In this document: positions 1 through 7,568 of the stretch, piece after piece
Numbering within the stretch: position 1 is the stretch's first letter
Layout of the letters: each line of letters opens with the position of its first letter
Assembly: GCA_964415795.1 (NCBI GenBank)
Contig: CAYQBN010000006.1
Span: 62,001-126,000, forward strand
From: CALITV01 sp964415795
Lineage (GTDB): Bacteria > UBP6 > UBA1177 > JAKLFG01
Direction: 5' to 3'
Length of the DNA stretch: 64,000 nt
Position numbers and translations under genes: made by a program
The notes under the pieces: generated by a model
What the model saw: only the letters and a program-made list of their open reading frames with translations
Told to the model about the DNA's origin: nothing
Database searches by the model: none

Positions 1-480
1 AGCGGCGTTCGAGAAGGAGAGACCGCTGCCCCAGTGACGATTGTGTATGACTCGGTAACGGATGAGATTTTATTTTCTGTCGGTGATGAGCGTTTGGTAT
101 TTCGCGGCGAAAAGATACCTTCGTGGATGAGGCTTTTCTTCCACAAAAAGAGTGCCGATAAACCGACTGATCAGGCGGCCTCCTTCCTTTCCTATCTTGC
201 GTCGCTTGGTATTGCGACCGACAAAAAAGGCATATCGATTGTTGCTCCGGAAGGGGATGTCGTTGTATTTATTGGCCGTGAAAAAACATCTGAATCGAGC
301 CCTGCCCTTTTTCTCTATCATCAGAATCACCTTCCGTATCGCCTCGTGACCCGTGACTTTGATGTTCGTTTCGAGGAATATCACCGAAGCATATTGCCGC
401 TCGTTTTACCGGGAAAGATCACCATCGTCGATCAGGATAAAATTGTCGTTTATCGATTCATGCGAAATGAATATCGCTAA
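1..480 (+). CDS. hypothetical protein, 5' end outside window
   Basis: The frame is open from the first base and ends at TAA 478-480, so this is the C-terminal 159 residues of a longer protein. A GTG at 34 exists but has no ribosome binding site at proper spacing, so I treat the start as lying upstream. The visible part is mixed alpha/beta with alternating hydrophobic stretches (VVVFIG, SPALFLYHQN, KITIVDQDKIVVYRF). I do not recognise a family. The pattern of beta strands with a late 'YRLV...DVRFEEY' stretch is faintly reminiscent of lipoprotein-carrier-like folds, but this is only an impression. It overlaps the next lipoprotein gene by 14 bases, suggesting co-transcription with it and priA. 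Confidence 0.7.
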   Translation, partial: SGVREGETAAPVTIVYDSVTDEILFSVGDERLVFRGEKIPSWMRLFFHKKSADKPTDQAASFLSYLASLGIATDKKGISIVAPEGDVVVFIGREKTSESSPALFLYHQNHLPYRLVTRDFDVRFEEYHRSILPLVLPGKITIVDQDKIVVYRFMRNEYR

Positions 481-970
481 CATTGTCTTGCTTACTTTGA
501 TTTGTTCTTGCCTTGTTCCTTCCTGCACGCCCACAGATGACGAGACGCGCCTTAAGCGACGAGAGATCCTGTACCGATTTGCTCCCCTCTCCGGTGATTG
601 CGTTGCCATCTTCGGTGCCGGCGCGATCCATGACACGACACCAGACGGCGCTCTTGCGCTTCTCGGAGAGGACCTGAACAAGTTCCGATATCTCGGTATC
701 GAGGGAAGCACCATGCATATCGACCTGCCGTGGCCGTACAGCGACATAGATGTCCCGGTTACTATGGAGCGCAACGATTACGGATACCGTATCAAAAGTA
801 CCTATGAGGAAATCGTCTTTTTTTTCACGACCTACCGCATGGGAAACGACATTTCGGTTCTTCGCATTGACGGGAAGTTTTGTCATGACATGCCACAGTT
901 TCTCAAAGAGCATCTGCTCGCTACTTGGATAAAGAACATCATAAAGACGACCAGAGACCGGCGTGGCTGA
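467..970 (+). CDS. small predicted lipoprotein
   Basis: The frame is open further upstream, but the ATG at 467 begins a clear lipoprotein signal: MNIANIVLLTLICSC followed by VPSC, so the mature protein would start at a cysteine and be membrane anchored. It is 167 residues long and rich in charged and aromatic residues after the signal. No domain is recognised. It starts inside the 3' end of the upstream gene and ends inside the first codons of priA (stop 968-970; priA GTG at 963), so the three are likely translated from one message. The function is unknown; nothing ties it to replication restart beyond operon position. Confidence 0.7.
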   Translation: MNIANIVLLTLICSCLVPSCTPTDDETRLKRREILYRFAPLSGDCVAIFGAGAIHDTTPDGALALLGEDLNKFRYLGIEGSTMHIDLPWPYSDIDVPVTMERNDYGYRIKSTYEEIVFFFTTYRMGNDISVLRIDGKFCHDMPQFLKEHLLATWIKNIIKTTRDRRG

Positions 971-2948
971 TCGGTTCGTTCGTCTCGTCATACCGCGTCC
1001 CGGCATAGACGAGCTTTTCTATCGCGTCAACGGGGAAATGAATGTCGCCCCGGGCGACATCGTCGAAGTAGAGCTTCGCAACGAAAGAACTTGGGCGCTC
1101 GTGCGGGAAACGACCACCACACTTCCTCCCGAGATGGCAGGGGTTGTATGCAAACCGGTGTTGCGACTCATCACGGCCACGCCGTTGTTCCGTGACCGGC
1201 ATGAAACCGCTTTTCTCCAGTGGCTTGCCGAGTACTATCTTTACCCTTTTCCCAAGCTGGTCAAACAGATATTTGGTCCTTTCATCTCGAAGGCCAATAA
1301 ACTGCGTCGGCCTTCGGTGACTTCTTTTCGTCAACAGGATGCCCAAGAAATATCTTTAACGCCCGACCAGCGACGCGTCGTCGAACATATCATGGAACGG
1401 TGGTCTTCCGGAGATCGAGCACCGGTGCTCCTCTTCGGCGTCACCGGGAGCGGCAAAAGTGAGGTGTATGCAGCGCTTTGTCGTCGTATCTTCGCCGCAG
1501 GAAAGCAGGTGCTCTATCTTGTCCCCGAAGTTAGTCTCACCGCTGGAACCCTCCGTCATCTCGAGGCTCGCTTGGGAGAACCTGCTGCTCTTCTCCATAG
1601 CTATTTGCCGGCAGGGCAGCGTTTCTCGGCCTTCTCGCGCGCCATTGAGGGGGCGGTCAAACTTATCGTCGGGACCCGTTCGGCGCTTCTCTATCCACTT
1701 CCTGACCTCGGCCTCATCATTGTGGACGAGGAACACGACCCCAGTTATAAGAACCTCGAACCCCCGTATTACCACGCCCGCGATGCTGCGGTGATGAAGG
1801 CCCATCTTCTTCGCATACCCGTGGTACTCGGGAGCGCGACACCCTCGACCGATTCGTGGTATAATGCCCTGCGTCATAAATATCATCTTGAACGATTGCC
1901 ACGACGAGCCAACGATCGTCCGCCGCCACCGATACGCCTTTTTCCTTACCGTGGCGACACTCATTTGCCGATGGAGGTTGTCGATGCCGTACACGGGGCC
2001 ATTGAGAGGAAAGAACAAATTCTCTTTTTCGTGAATCGCCGAGGATTCGCTCCTCTCGCGGTGTGCCGTACCTGCGAGACGATACAGAAATGCCCCTCAT
2101 GTGAGACCGCGCTCGTCTATCACAAAAAGAAAGGGAAACTCCTCTGTCACCATTGTGGATTCAATGCCTCTTCGCATCGGTGCTCTCATTGCGAGGGGAC
2201 ACTGCAACTTTCTGGAGCGGGCATCGAGCGGCTTGTGGAAGCGCTTCGGGAAATGTTTCCCGCTGCCCGCATAGCGTCGATAGATCGCGACAGTACTCCT
2301 GATGAGGGGGCACTTTCAGCGGAGCTTCAACGCATCGAGGAGGGCCACTATGACCTCATCGCGGGCACCATCATGATAAGCAAGGGACACAACTTCCCGG
2401 CACTCACGCAGGTGGTCATCAAACACGCCGACTTTCTTCTTGCGCTCGCCGATTACCGTGCCGGAGAGAGATGTTTTCAAGTGATCATGCAGGTCGCTGG
2501 TCGTGCCGCCCGTTTCGACAAGGAGGGGGCCGTCTGGGCCGAAACGCTTACCCCTACCCATTATCTTTGGCAGTATCTTCCTCGATACGACTATGAAGGA
2601 TTCCTTGAGGAGGAATTGCGTTGGCGTCACGACTTGGATTTGCCTCCCTATCGTCGTCTCGCGGTGATCAAAGTAACCGCGGCGACCGAAGAAAGCGCCG
2701 AATATACCGCAAGTGCGTTATATGACGAACTCGTTTCCCATCTTTCTCGTGAAAGGATCCGAGTGCTTCCTCCCATTGCCCCACCTCTTCAGCATGTGCG
2801 TAACCGCCATCGGAGGCACATTACGCTCTTCGCCGCCAACTTCCGTAACCTTTCTCCCTTTCTTGCTACCCTAATCGGACGCTACACGCGTCGCCGCGGG
2901 GTAACCGTTACTTGCGATATAGACGCGCTGTCGACGATGCAAATATGA
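963..2948 (+). CDS. priA: primosomal protein N' (replication restart helicase PriA)
   Basis: PriA recognises abandoned replication forks and loads the replicative helicase in the cytoplasm. The 661-residue protein has the family layout: an N-terminal DNA-binding domain (about 1-105), Walker A GVTGSGKS at 159-166, DEEH Walker B at 255-258, and eight cysteines in four CxxC pairs at 368-410 forming the two zinc sites placed inside the helicase core. SAT at 291-293 is helicase motif III. The GTG start at 963 overlaps the preceding lipoprotein by 8 bases, and the stop overlaps the next start (ATGA). At 661 residues it is slightly shorter than the roughly 730-residue enterobacterial protein. Confidence 0.95.
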   Translation: MADRFVRLVIPRPGIDELFYRVNGEMNVAPGDIVEVELRNERTWALVRETTTTLPPEMAGVVCKPVLRLITATPLFRDRHETAFLQWLAEYYLYPFPKLVKQIFGPFISKANKLRRPSVTSFRQQDAQEISLTPDQRRVVEHIMERWSSGDRAPVLLFGVTGSGKSEVYAALCRRIFAAGKQVLYLVPEVSLTAGTLRHLEARLGEPAALLHSYLPAGQRFSAFSRAIEGAVKLIVGTRSALLYPLPDLGLIIVDEEHDPSYKNLEPPYYHARDAAVMKAHLLRIPVVLGSATPSTDSWYNALRHKYHLERLPRRANDRPPPPIRLFPYRGDTHLPMEVVDAVHGAIERKEQILFFVNRRGFAPLAVCRTCETIQKCPSCETALVYHKKKGKLLCHHCGFNASSHRCSHCEGTLQLSGAGIERLVEALREMFPAARIASIDRDSTPDEGALSAELQRIEEGHYDLIAGTIMISKGHNFPALTQVVIKHADFLLALADYRAGERCFQVIMQVAGRAARFDKEGAVWAETLTPTHYLWQYLPRYDYEGFLEEELRWRHDLDLPPYRRLAVIKVTAATEESAEYTASALYDELVSHLSRERIRVLPPIAPPLQHVRNRHRRHITLFAANFRNLSPFLATLIGRYTRRRGVTVTCDIDALSTMQI

Positions 2949-4054
2949 ATCATCCATTCATTAATCCGGCTCTTTTCTCCCGTATCTCGCTCCATTATAC
3001 CTTTCACGCGGGACCGCCATCGCCGGAGCGCACCATTCTTCTTGCGATCGGGAAATCGGCCCCTTTTATGACTCGTCGTTTTCTCGAAGAGTATCCTTCC
3101 TATCGTTCTTCTCCCACCAATATGGTGATACCTGAAGAGCTGAGTCTCCCGGATCAAGGGCTTCCTCTGTACATAGACATCGTTCGTTCCACACATCCCC
3201 ATGTTACCGAGAAAAGTTTCGCCGCTGGACGCGCGCTTTTGGACTTCCTTCGGCGTCATGCCGCATATGCTGATGCGGTTATCACGCTTCTTTCAGGAGG
3301 TGCGTCGGCGCTCATCGAGGATGCCGATAACCCGGCGACGGTAATAGCTGAAAACCGGCGTCTCCTGTACAGTGGTCTTCCAATACAGGAAGTAAATCGA
3401 CAGCGCATAACTCTCTCTCGCATCAAGGGAGGAAAACTTACCGACCTCCTTCCCGAGGCGTTTTGGATAACCTTTGTTATGAGCGACATCCCTTCTCCTG
3501 ACGGGTATCGGATCGTCGGATCGATGCCGACATACCGGGAGCACCATCCCCGTCATACATTGATTCCTGTCGCCGATGGTGCGTCTCTTCACGAACTGTG
3601 TGCCGGGCTGGTAAAAGAGCATGGCTACCGGATTGTTTTTGAACGGCGTTTTCTTACCGGCACTGTCGAGGAATGGGGTGATATCATCACAAAAGAGGGA
3701 GAGCGTCTTGGTCCGCGAGAAGCGATTCTCCTCACCGGAGAACCAACCATCGCCGTGACCGTGCCTTCTCCCGGGTGCGGTGGCCGGATGGCGCACCTTG
3801 CGTTGCTTCTCGTAGACTCTCTGCCGGTTCACCATAACCTTTACGCGCTTTCAAGTGACGGCATAGACGGCAATTCTCCTTACGCGGGCGTGGTTTATAC
3901 CTCTACCGATCGCGTGCGTTTTGATCGGACGCTCCTCGCGGCGCACCGCGATCATTTTGATGCCTATTCGTTCTTTGAACGCTATGGTTGTGCCCTTAGG
4001 ACCGGGTACACCGGTGTCAACTTGAACGATGTGGTCGTGGTGACTGGAAGCTAG
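2945..4054 (+). CDS. glycerate 2-kinase (DUF4147/MOFRL family)
   Basis: Proteins of this family phosphorylate D-glycerate at C2 to give 2-phosphoglycerate for lower glycolysis. The 369-residue protein shows the DUF4147 motif LLSGGASALIE and the 'IQEVNRQRITLSRIKGGKL' stretch, then a C-terminal MOFRL domain with the signature ALSSDGIDGNSPYAGVV and the TGYTGVNLNDV ending. The ATG at 2945 shares bases with the priA stop (ATGA), so translation is probably coupled; an in-frame upstream start at 2912 lies inside priA and is less likely. The N-terminal region is somewhat short for the family (usually 400-450 residues). Substrate is inferred from the family only. Confidence 0.88.
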   Translation: MNHPFINPALFSRISLHYTFHAGPPSPERTILLAIGKSAPFMTRRFLEEYPSYRSSPTNMVIPEELSLPDQGLPLYIDIVRSTHPHVTEKSFAAGRALLDFLRRHAAYADAVITLLSGGASALIEDADNPATVIAENRRLLYSGLPIQEVNRQRITLSRIKGGKLTDLLPEAFWITFVMSDIPSPDGYRIVGSMPTYREHHPRHTLIPVADGASLHELCAGLVKEHGYRIVFERRFLTGTVEEWGDIITKEGERLGPREAILLTGEPTIAVTVPSPGCGGRMAHLALLLVDSLPVHHNLYALSSDGIDGNSPYAGVVYTSTDRVRFDRTLLAAHRDHFDAYSFFERYGCALRTGYTGVNLNDVVVVTGS

Positions 4055-4121
4055 AGGATAATCTCCCTATTTTGCCGGTGCTTCCTCTCTGTCGGGGAAG
4101 GAGAAAGAGCCCCGGATTTCC

Positions 4122-5273
4122 TTATGAGAACACCAGCAGGTCGGGTTTGAACACCAGTATCAAGCCAAGCGCCAGCATGAGTGCACCGGACACCAGTTTC
4201 AATACCTTGGCATGTTTTTCCTGAAAACGGTACTTGCCCATCGTAAAAACGAACAAGAGAACGATGGCGGCGAGCGGTATGACATAATAGATATTGTAAA
4301 GAGCCATGTAAAAATACTTCGTTATTGTTCCGATGTGTTGGATGGAGAGAACGCGGGTGTAGATGGCGGGGAATCCTACCGTACACGCAAGTTCAATGAG
4401 GTTGACGAAGAAGGCGAGCGCAACGGTACCGGCAAAGGCGAGCCAGACATTCTGTTCGTTCATGACGCGACGCATCTTGTCAAAGAGTTTGGGCTTTGCC
4501 TTCTCCGGTATCATAAGGCTTAACCCTTTTTTGAAGAAGAAAAATTCCTTCATGTTGACGAGGCCCATGAACACCGCCACGAGACCGAGTCCTATCGTCA
4601 CATATTCTTTGATGCCAAGAAACATAAAGATATTGAGCCATGCCGTCATGAAGAGGAAGTAAACGATCGCTGATGCGGTCACAAAAGTCCCTCCCACCAT
4701 GATGAGCTTTCGCCGGCTTCCGGCGTTGACAAGCAAGGTCAACAGAAACATGAGGACCCACATGGCACAGGGATTGACCCCGTCGAGAAGACCGATAATG
4801 AAGGTAAATGAAGGAAGGCTCACGAGGTGTGGATCGATCTTGCCGAGAATGGGGATGGTGATGAGATTCTCCTCTTCTTCGCCGCATGTTTTGTTCTTAT
4901 CGAGATAGTTCTCTACCATTTCGACAAGAAGGTGATCGTGAACTCCTTTTTTGAAGCCGACGATGAACTTGTTCCCCAGAATGAAGGTCGGCACCCCGCG
5001 GCTTTGAATGGAAAGTTCGTCTGCCTTCTTTTTGAACAGGTCGCGATTTTCGGGATGTGTCGTTATTTCAAGTTCGCGAAACTCTATCTGAGGATAACGG
5101 CGTTTGATGTCCTGAATGAAGGGATGGGCTTCCTTACAGTGGGGGCAAGATTGGGAGTAGAAAAAATAAAAGATAGGTTTTTCGCTTCCCGCCGTTATGT
5201 TGTCTGCCGTCGCTACCGAAGAGAAAGAAAGGAAAGAAGCGATGAGGAGAAAACCCGCCATGCGAATCATCAT
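4122..5273 (-). CDS. exported thioredoxin fused to a CcdA/DsbD-like membrane domain
   Basis: A 383-residue protein with an N-terminal signal peptide, a periplasmic thioredoxin-like domain (about 30-130) with the redox motif CPHC and the cis-proline VPTF, then about six membrane helices. Two lone cysteines sit in transmembrane segments, in DGVNPCAMW and LIELACTVGFP, matching the paired intramembrane cysteines of CcdA/DsbD that carry electrons from cytoplasmic thioredoxin. The likely job is to move reducing power to the periplasm for disulfide reduction or cytochrome c assembly. The domain order (thioredoxin first, membrane part second) differs from DsbD, where the thioredoxin domain is C-terminal. 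A GGAGGC site precedes the ATG. It lies downstream of a terminator, so it probably has its own start of transcription. Confidence 0.8.
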   Translation of the reverse strand: MMIRMAGFLLIASFLSFSSVATADNITAGSEKPIFYFFYSQSCPHCKEAHPFIQDIKRRYPQIEFRELEITTHPENRDLFKKKADELSIQSRGVPTFILGNKFIVGFKKGVHDHLLVEMVENYLDKNKTCGEEEENLITIPILGKIDPHLVSLPSFTFIIGLLDGVNPCAMWVLMFLLTLLVNAGSRRKLIMVGGTFVTASAIVYFLFMTAWLNIFMFLGIKEYVTIGLGLVAVFMGLVNMKEFFFFKKGLSLMIPEKAKPKLFDKMRRVMNEQNVWLAFAGTVALAFFVNLIELACTVGFPAIYTRVLSIQHIGTITKYFYMALYNIYYVIPLAAIVLLFVFTMGKYRFQEKHAKVLKLVSGALMLALGLILVFKPDLLVFS

Positions 5274-5302
5274 GCGAAGCCTCCCGTGACATTGGGCAAT
5301 TG

Positions 5303-5348
5303 AAAAAACAAAACCGGCGGTCGATTATATTCCACACCGACCGCCGGT
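5303..5348 (-). terminator. intrinsic terminator after the Cys/Asp-rich lipoprotein gene
   Basis: A perfect 11-bp stem (arms 5313-5323 and 5338-5348, ACCGGCGGTCG and its complement) with a 14-nt loop. Read on the minus strand it is followed by TTTGTTTTTTCA, a typical U-tract. It lies 60 bases past the stop of the 5408-6235 gene and separates it from the thioredoxin/CcdA gene. Confidence 0.85.
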
Positions 5349-5407
5349 CAATTCTTTCACCAAGAATCAAAGAACCAAACCCCGGTTGAGAGGGGCAATC
5401 TTATCAA

Positions 5408-6235
5408 CTAGTAGCAGTAGCCCTGAATACAAGGTTGACCCGAGCAGCAGACATCTCCTTCGGAACACACATCGCCCGCAGGAATACATTCTTGGGCATT
5501 AAGGAGCATGAGCGTCGAGCCGGTCTTACAGGTGGGGTTATCGTAGCAGATGTACTCGGTCTGCTTACACTCGTAGCATTTTGCGCGAACTTCGGTGGAA
5601 TTGTAAGTTTGGCACTTGGTTTCGCCGACTTTGCAAGCTGCGGGAACACATTGCGTTCCGCCCATGTACACTTCTCCCTGTTTGCAGATGCCGCACTTTG
5701 CCAGCTCGGCTGTTTTCAGGCACTTGAGAGCCGTAAAACCCTTCTCCGCATAGCAACAGCCGCTCGAACAGTTAGTTTCATTGCACGCGCCGTTCGAAGC
5801 GACTGTATTTACGCAGCGGGCTAGCTTTTTGTTGCATGTTGTTCCGCTGTAAGCACTGCAATCGCTGTCGCTTTGGCATCCCTCGGCACACTTCGCGTTC
5901 ACGCAGATAAGACATGCACCGCACTCGGTGTCGGTCTTGCAGTTCTTGCCGAGATTTGCGGTTGCACAATCGCCGGGGAGGGTGGAGTCGTTGTCGGGCT
6001 GTACATCAGTAACCGGTGTGTCAAAATCCGTCGGGTTATTGTCGGTATCAGTGCCGCCAGTGTCGGTGCCACCCGTATCAGGCAACTGGTTGTCGACATC
6101 TGTCTGAACATTCGAATCGGTGTCGGTTGCCGGGGTGTCGCTTGTCGGAATAGCCGGAGGATCTTCGCTTGAGCAAGCGACAATAAGAAACGCCGCCATA
6201 AAAATCATTGCACCGGAAAACATGTCCTTCAACAT
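5408..6235 (-). CDS. Asp/Thr-stalk, cysteine-rich lipoprotein
   Basis: A 275-residue predicted surface or outer-membrane lipoprotein. The signal ends in the lipobox LIVAC (Cys21). Residues about 25-85 are a low-complexity stalk of D, T, P, N and G (for example DTGGTDTGGTDTD), and the remainder holds about 30 cysteines in small spaced motifs (CxxCxxxKC, CSSGCCYAEKG, CYECKQTEYIC) likely to form many disulfides. This matches the stalk-plus-disulfide-head design of the lipoproteins at 13738, 16336 and 24232. No enzyme motif is visible, so adhesion or binding is only a guess. ATG at 6235 has GGAGGT upstream; a promoter lies at 6283-6310 and a terminator at 5303-5348, making it monocistronic. Confidence 0.8.
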   Translation of the reverse strand: MLKDMFSGAMIFMAAFLIVACSSEDPPAIPTSDTPATDTDSNVQTDVDNQLPDTGGTDTGGTDTDNNPTDFDTPVTDVQPDNDSTLPGDCATANLGKNCKTDTECGACLICVNAKCAEGCQSDSDCSAYSGTTCNKKLARCVNTVASNGACNETNCSSGCCYAEKGFTALKCLKTAELAKCGICKQGEVYMGGTQCVPAACKVGETKCQTYNSTEVRAKCYECKQTEYICYDNPTCKTGSTLMLLNAQECIPAGDVCSEGDVCCSGQPCIQGYCY

Positions 6236-6248
6236 CGTTATACCTCCA

Positions 6249-6263
6249 TTACTTATGAAGTAA
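6249..6263. repeat. short perfect inverted repeat in lipoprotein leader
   Basis: TTACTT and AAGTAA flank a 3-base ATG. It lies between the predicted transcription start and the ribosome binding site of the 5408-6235 gene, so it could be an operator half-site pair or a small leader hairpin. It may also be chance in AT-rich DNA. Confidence 0.35.
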
Positions 6264-6282
6264 CCCTTACATTGGTGGACTC

Positions 6283-6310
6283 ACTATAGCACGGTACTAT
6301 ACGATTGCAA
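6283..6310 (-). promoter_or_regulatory. sigma70-like promoter for the Cys/Asp-rich lipoprotein
   Basis: On the minus strand TTGCAA (6310-6305), a 16-base spacer and TATAGT (6288-6283). Both boxes are near consensus and the predicted start lies about 40 bases before the gene's ATG. Confidence 0.6.
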
Positions 6311-6497
6311 CGGTTCCTTCTCATATTTTGCATAATATCCTAATTTTTATTGAAATATCAAGCAAATTCGCTCCTCCGAAGACTCCGAGCCCACTTCTAC
6401 ACCACAGCTTTATTGACCGTCTAAAAAAGAAAAAAGTTCTTTGGGGTGAGTAATTTTTTCGTTCAGCCCAATTAAAACTATAGTAGAAATGATTTTC

Positions 6498-6526
6498 TTG
6501 ACAAATATATTTTTCCGTTGTTATCA
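6498..6526 (+). promoter_or_regulatory. sigma70-like promoter for the 6.5-8.9 kb envelope operon
   Basis: TTGACA at 6498-6503, a 17-base spacer and TTATCA at 6521-6526, 30 bases before the first ATG at 6557. The -35 is perfect and the -10 is moderate. Confidence 0.55.
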
Positions 6527-6556
6527 CGGCTCATGATTTGACGGTGAGGAAATTAT

Positions 6557-6889
6557 ATGATCGCGCATCGTGCGTTTCTCTTCTTTTCTCTCCTTTCTCT
6601 TTTTATCTCCGGAGAGTTCCGATTGGCCTTTCAGAATGATGGGAGAACATGGTTCGCTGTTTTTATTAGCGTTTCATTCAATGCTGACGAGGCTCCGACA
6701 GGGAAAGTTCCCCCGCCGATACTTGCTTCCTATTCACCGGTTTCGCTTTCGATCCGGGAAACGATGTATCTGCGTAATAGGTTGGAGGAGATACTCGATG
6801 ATACCGACGAAGAGGTTCTCGAAAAAGAAGAAGACACTATCGAGGAGGGGGTCGATGGAACATCGACGGAAGATTTTCCTTTCTTTTAG
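6557..6889 (+). CDS. small acidic exported protein, unknown
   Basis: A 110-residue frame starting at ATG 6557 after GTGAGGA, directly downstream of a promoter. The N-terminus (AHRAFLFFSLLSLFISG) looks like a signal peptide. The mature part ends in a strongly acidic segment (about residues 78-100, rich in E and D, with EEVLEKEEDTIEEG). No family is recognised. It overlaps the next gene by 35 bases. A competing frame starting at 6570 carries the next gene's frame but lacks coding character in this part. The acidic tail might contact the basic part of a partner protein, but that is a guess. Confidence 0.5.
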   Translation: MIAHRAFLFFSLLSLFISGEFRLAFQNDGRTWFAVFISVSFNADEAPTGKVPPPILASYSPVSLSIRETMYLRNRLEEILDDTDEEVLEKEEDTIEEGVDGTSTEDFPFF

Positions 6890-7568
6890 CGACCATTTCC
6901 TGTCGCTGTTCGTCGGCATGACGATCTCGGCCTTTGCTTGCGGTCTGGCTGCCGCTGAGCCCAATATTGAGCGACTTGCTACATACCTGAAGGGAAAAAA
7001 GATCACGGTTGAACGTCTTGAGAAGGACTATAGTTGTTACCCGATCGCCGAGGCGATTGAGCGAGGGATCGCCAAGGTGAAGAATCTCGAGAAAGCGGTC
7101 CGCGAGTCGCGGGAGAACGCGCGGATCGCGGGTCTTTTCCCCAAGGTGTCGGCATGGGCAAAATACCGGAGCGACGCCCGCCTCTATCTTTACCAGCAGA
7201 ATAACATCAGCGTCGGCAAGGATTATATCACGGTGGGGCCTGACGATAACAATACCACGGTGGGGGACATTCATGCTTTCGAGATCGGGGGAAAGATAGA
7301 ATTCGATCTTACTCAATTGGCATACAACTCAGACACGGTAAAATTCGCGAACGAGGAACAGCAGGTACATCAATTCCGCACCGAACTCATTGAAAAGATG
7401 GTATACGCTTATTACTTCATCGCCGTGGTGAAGGCGCTTTCTTTCAATGAGACAGATGTTCCTCCCGAGATCATGATTCCTGCTGAAATAGCGGCCAAAA
7501 AACTGAGTGCGTGGTTCTATGATCTTACTGGAATGAGGCTTGATAAATGTGGACCTGCTATGCCATAG
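6855..7568 (+). CDS. exported TolC-like half protein
   Basis: The 237-residue protein starts at ATG 6855 after GGAGGGGG and has a signal ending near AFACGLAAAEP. The body reads like the first repeat of a TolC-family outer-membrane factor: a charged helical stretch (IAKVKNLEKAVRES), 'ARIAGLFPKVSAWAKYRSDARLYLYQ' type helix-to-strand transition, an extended insert, then GGKIEFDLTQLAYNSDTVK and another long helix. A full TolC has two such repeats and is about 400-450 residues, so this would be a truncated or reduced relative. It lacks the second repeat entirely. It overlaps the downstream lipoprotein gene by 22 bases, so they probably act together in the envelope. Confidence 0.65.
   Translation: MEHRRKIFLSFSDHFLSLFVGMTISAFACGLAAAEPNIERLATYLKGKKITVERLEKDYSCYPIAEAIERGIAKVKNLEKAVRESRENARIAGLFPKVSAWAKYRSDARLYLYQQNNISVGKDYITVGPDDNNTTVGDIHAFEIGGKIEFDLTQLAYNSDTVKFANEEQQVHQFRTELIEKMVYAYYFIAVVKALSFNETDVPPEIMIPAEIAAKKLSAWFYDLTGMRLDKCGPAMP

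Larger units (their letters stand above)
6236..6556. other. AT-rich divergent intergenic region
   Basis: About 320 bases without a gene, clearly more AT-rich than the surroundings. It holds back-to-back promoters for the leftward lipoprotein (6283-6310) and the rightward envelope operon (6498-6526). A small inverted repeat lies in the leftward leader (6249-6263, TTACTT-ATG-AAGTAA). The middle part (about 6330-6480) shows A/T tracts but no RNA gene or further structure that I can support. Confidence 0.6.

Noticed and set aside
4055..4121. Possible bidirectional terminator between the glycerate kinase and the thioredoxin fusion genes
   Set aside because: Only imperfect short complementarity (CTTCC/GGAAG) and no proper T-tract on either strand.
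6570..6854. Upstream extension of the TolC-like gene from the first ATG of its frame
   Set aside because: The translation before 6855 is Arg/Ser/Phe-rich without signal or ribosome site, while ATG 6855 has GGAGGGGG and a signal peptide.
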